Source of the DNA: Bacillota bacterium
GTDB lineage: Bacteria; Bacillota; SHA-98; Ch115
Assembly: GCA_013178415.1 (NCBI GenBank)
Contig: JABLXA010000002.1
Coordinates: forward strand, 124,001 to 188,000
Reading direction: 5' to 3'
DNA: 64,000 nt
Shown here piece by piece: positions 62,583 through 64,000 of the stretch. Position 1 is the first letter of the stretch. Every line of letters begins with the position of its first letter. A program made the position numbers and the translations under genes. The notes beneath the pieces were generated by a model, which was not told the origin of the DNA, made no database searches, and worked only from the letters and a program-made list of their open reading frames with translations.

Positions 62583-63782
62583 CTATTTTGACACATTTCT
62601 AGTAGATACAATTTTCTCATGATATCCGCCTGAATAATAGGCAGCTATCGGATCCTCCGGCAGACCTTCTTCTACCCGGAACTTGGCCAGGAGCGGGCGC
62701 ACATCCGTCTCAAAAGCATCTCGCAGTATGGATTCGGCTCCCAGCACATCACCGTCCGCCTGGGCCCTTGCAAGGGCGACACGATCCACAAGAAGCGCCT
62801 TGGCCAGTGCCGTTTGAATATTGATGACAGAGCGGATCATGGCAGGAATCTTTGGCTCTATATTATGGCTCTGGTCTATCATATACCCTATTCGGGAGGC
62901 ATGGTCGGAAATTGAAGGATCATCATCTTCGAGCGCATCTACCAGTTCATTGAAGATCAGGAACAATTGATAGGGGTTGCTGCTACCGGTAATCAGGTCG
63001 TCGTCAGCATATTTCCGGTCATTGAAATGGAAACCGCCCAACCGGCCCTCAAATATGAGAGTCGCAACGATATGCTCTATGTTGGCTCCATGCAAATGGT
63101 GACCCAGATCAACCAATACCTGGGCTCGGGGGCCAAGGCGCATAGCCAAGGCATAGGCTGATCCCCAATCTGCGACATCGGTATGATAGAACGCAGGCTC
63201 AAAGGGCTTATATTCTATCAGGAGGCGCATCCCCTCCGGCATCGCCGCATATGTCTCCTCCAGAGCCTCTATAAGCCACTCACGACGTTTGCGGAAATTC
63301 CCCTGGCCAGGGAAATTCGTACCATCGGACAGCCACAGGCTGATCATAGATGAATTCACCTCTTTGGCTATCTGGACGCATTCCAGAAGATGATTCCTGG
63401 CCCGCCTCCTGATGCTGGCATCCGCATGGCAGAGGCTCCCTAGCATATATTCATGATCCTGAAAAAGATTGGGATTCACAGCACCAACCTTGAGTCCCAG
63501 GCTTTCAGCCCTGCGCTTCAGGGCCCCATAGTCATCGACTTTATCCCATGGGATATGTATAGCCACAGACGGACAAGCGCCTGTCAGCTGATGCACAAGA
63601 GCAGCATCTTCTAGTTTTTCCCATATATCCCGAGCCGCCCCAGGCTGTGGGAACACCTGAAATCTGGTTCCGGCATTTCCATATCCCCATGATGGAGTTT
63701 CCACCTTAAAATCGCGAAGCCTCTCTCTAAAAGTCTCAGGGTTTATTCCCCGCCCTCGAAGAGTCTCCCAAGCATCCGTCAT
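62583..63782 (-). CDS. rhaI: L-rhamnose isomerase, RhaI type
   Basis: TIM-barrel isomerase converting L-rhamnose to L-rhamnulose, of the Pseudomonas stutzeri-type family (not E. coli RhaA). SWGYGNAGTRFQVFPQPGAARD, SVAIHIPWDKVDDYGALKRRAE, NSSMISLWLSDGTNFPGQG, LIEYKPFEPAFYHTDVADWG (glutamate ligand), VLVDLGHHLHGANIE (aspartate) and GGFHFNDRKYADDDL are the metal-binding parts. 399 residues. It lies right after rhaB, ahead of the transporter. Confidence 0.93.
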   Translation of the reverse strand: MTDAWETLRGRGINPETFRERLRDFKVETPSWGYGNAGTRFQVFPQPGAARDIWEKLEDAALVHQLTGACPSVAIHIPWDKVDDYGALKRRAESLGLKVGAVNPNLFQDHEYMLGSLCHADASIRRRARNHLLECVQIAKEVNSSMISLWLSDGTNFPGQGNFRKRREWLIEALEETYAAMPEGMRLLIEYKPFEPAFYHTDVADWGSAYALAMRLGPRAQVLVDLGHHLHGANIEHIVATLIFEGRLGGFHFNDRKYADDDLITGSSNPYQLFLIFNELVDALEDDDPSISDHASRIGYMIDQSHNIEPKIPAMIRSVINIQTALAKALLVDRVALARAQADGDVLGAESILRDAFETDVRPLLAKFRVEEGLPEDPIAAYYSGGYHEKIVSTRNVSK

Positions 63783-63823
63783 CGCAAAAGACCTCCCGTC
63801 AATTCAATGATGAGTAACGATGA

Positions 63824-64000
63824 TCAACCCCGCTCGATGAGAATCTTGAATCTCGCATATGCCTCTTCCCATGCGCCCCTTGCTTCCTCGCGCGGCTCGA
63901 ATTCTTCGAGCTGAAACGAAGCTCGGATTATTTGGCGAATCTCTGTCATATCCTTTACCTCGCCCAATGCCATAGCTTGGACCAACAGGTTGCCAATAGC
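63824..64000 (-). CDS. rhaB: Rhamnulokinase, C-terminal end (cut by window edge)
   Basis: The last 59 residues are visible: AIGNLLVQAMALGEVKDM, RQIIRASFQLEEFEPREEAR and WEEAYARFKILIERG, stop at 63824. AIGNLLVQA-MA-GE is the typical RhaB C-terminal element in the FGGY kinase family; the kinase phosphorylates L-rhamnulose, the product of RhaI. It is 41 bases upstream of rhaI. Confidence 0.85.
   Translation of the reverse strand, partial: AIGNLLVQAMALGEVKDMTEIRQIIRASFQLEEFEPREEARGAWEEAYARFKILIERG

Overview
The window is chromosomal DNA of a spore-forming member of the Bacillota (Firmicutes), probably a clostridium-like anaerobe. Four signs support this: sporulation genes (spoVS, ylbJ, a SigH-like sigma factor), a pyruvate:ferredoxin oxidoreductase, strong GGAGG ribosome-binding sites with many TTG starts, and a gene order close to the Bacillus subtilis core chromosome (comparison from memory). 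I see no phage, insertion sequence, CRISPR array, tRNA or rRNA. Almost all genes lie on the minus strand.

Layout. 1-1.7 kb: N-terminal half of pyruvate:ferredoxin oxidoreductase, cut by the left edge. 1.7-10.9 kb: rnhB, lepB, rplS, trmD, khpA, rpsP, ffh, ftsY and smc (translation, protein export, chromosome condensation), without a rimM gene. 10.9-12.1 kb: a SigH-like sigma factor and spoVS. 12.1-19.1 kb: rnc and the fatty-acid cluster fabF-acpP-fabG-fabD-fabH-plsX-fapR, with a promoter and a FapR-like operator at the head. 19.1-27.1 kb: rpmF, yceD, a peptidoglycan-binding protein, ylbL, a patatin phospholipase, a beta-lactamase-fold hydrolase, ylbJ, a coiled-coil protein, coaD and rsmD. 27.4-32.2 kb: recG, yloV, yloU and divergent rpmB. 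32.3-34.1 kb: an operon of ybaB and two unknown genes, facing two tiny membrane-peptide genes. 34.3-36.9 kb (plus strand): galT-glgA. 36.9-40.4 kb: an HD-GYP protein, a MATE pump and its MarR regulator. 40.4-46 kb: mnmA, rarA, tcdA, a 6S RNA gene and aspS. 46-53.6 kb: hisS, a SurA-N/TPR protein, dtd, rel, recJ and a LapA-like protein. 53.6-59.4 kb: a VWA/AAA+ pair and secF-secD. 59.4-64 kb: a sugar ABC transporter with a truncated binding protein, rhaI and the end of a rhamnulokinase gene.

Most of the window is housekeeping. Promoters matching the sigma-A consensus can be read directly for several operons (ffh, yceD-rpmF, fapR, secD, the hisS operon, 6S RNA, rel). The points most worth a second look are: a 66-bp relic of a cysteine desulfurase gene exactly where iscS lies in the syntenic rarA-iscS-mnmA order; an acyl carrier protein with an altered recognition helix; the ybaB operon facing two membrane micropeptides; an AAA+/VWA pair with a Cys/His cluster; a terminator-like leader ahead of the beta-lactamase-like gene; and the loss of the binding protein's N-terminus in an otherwise intact sugar transporter operon.
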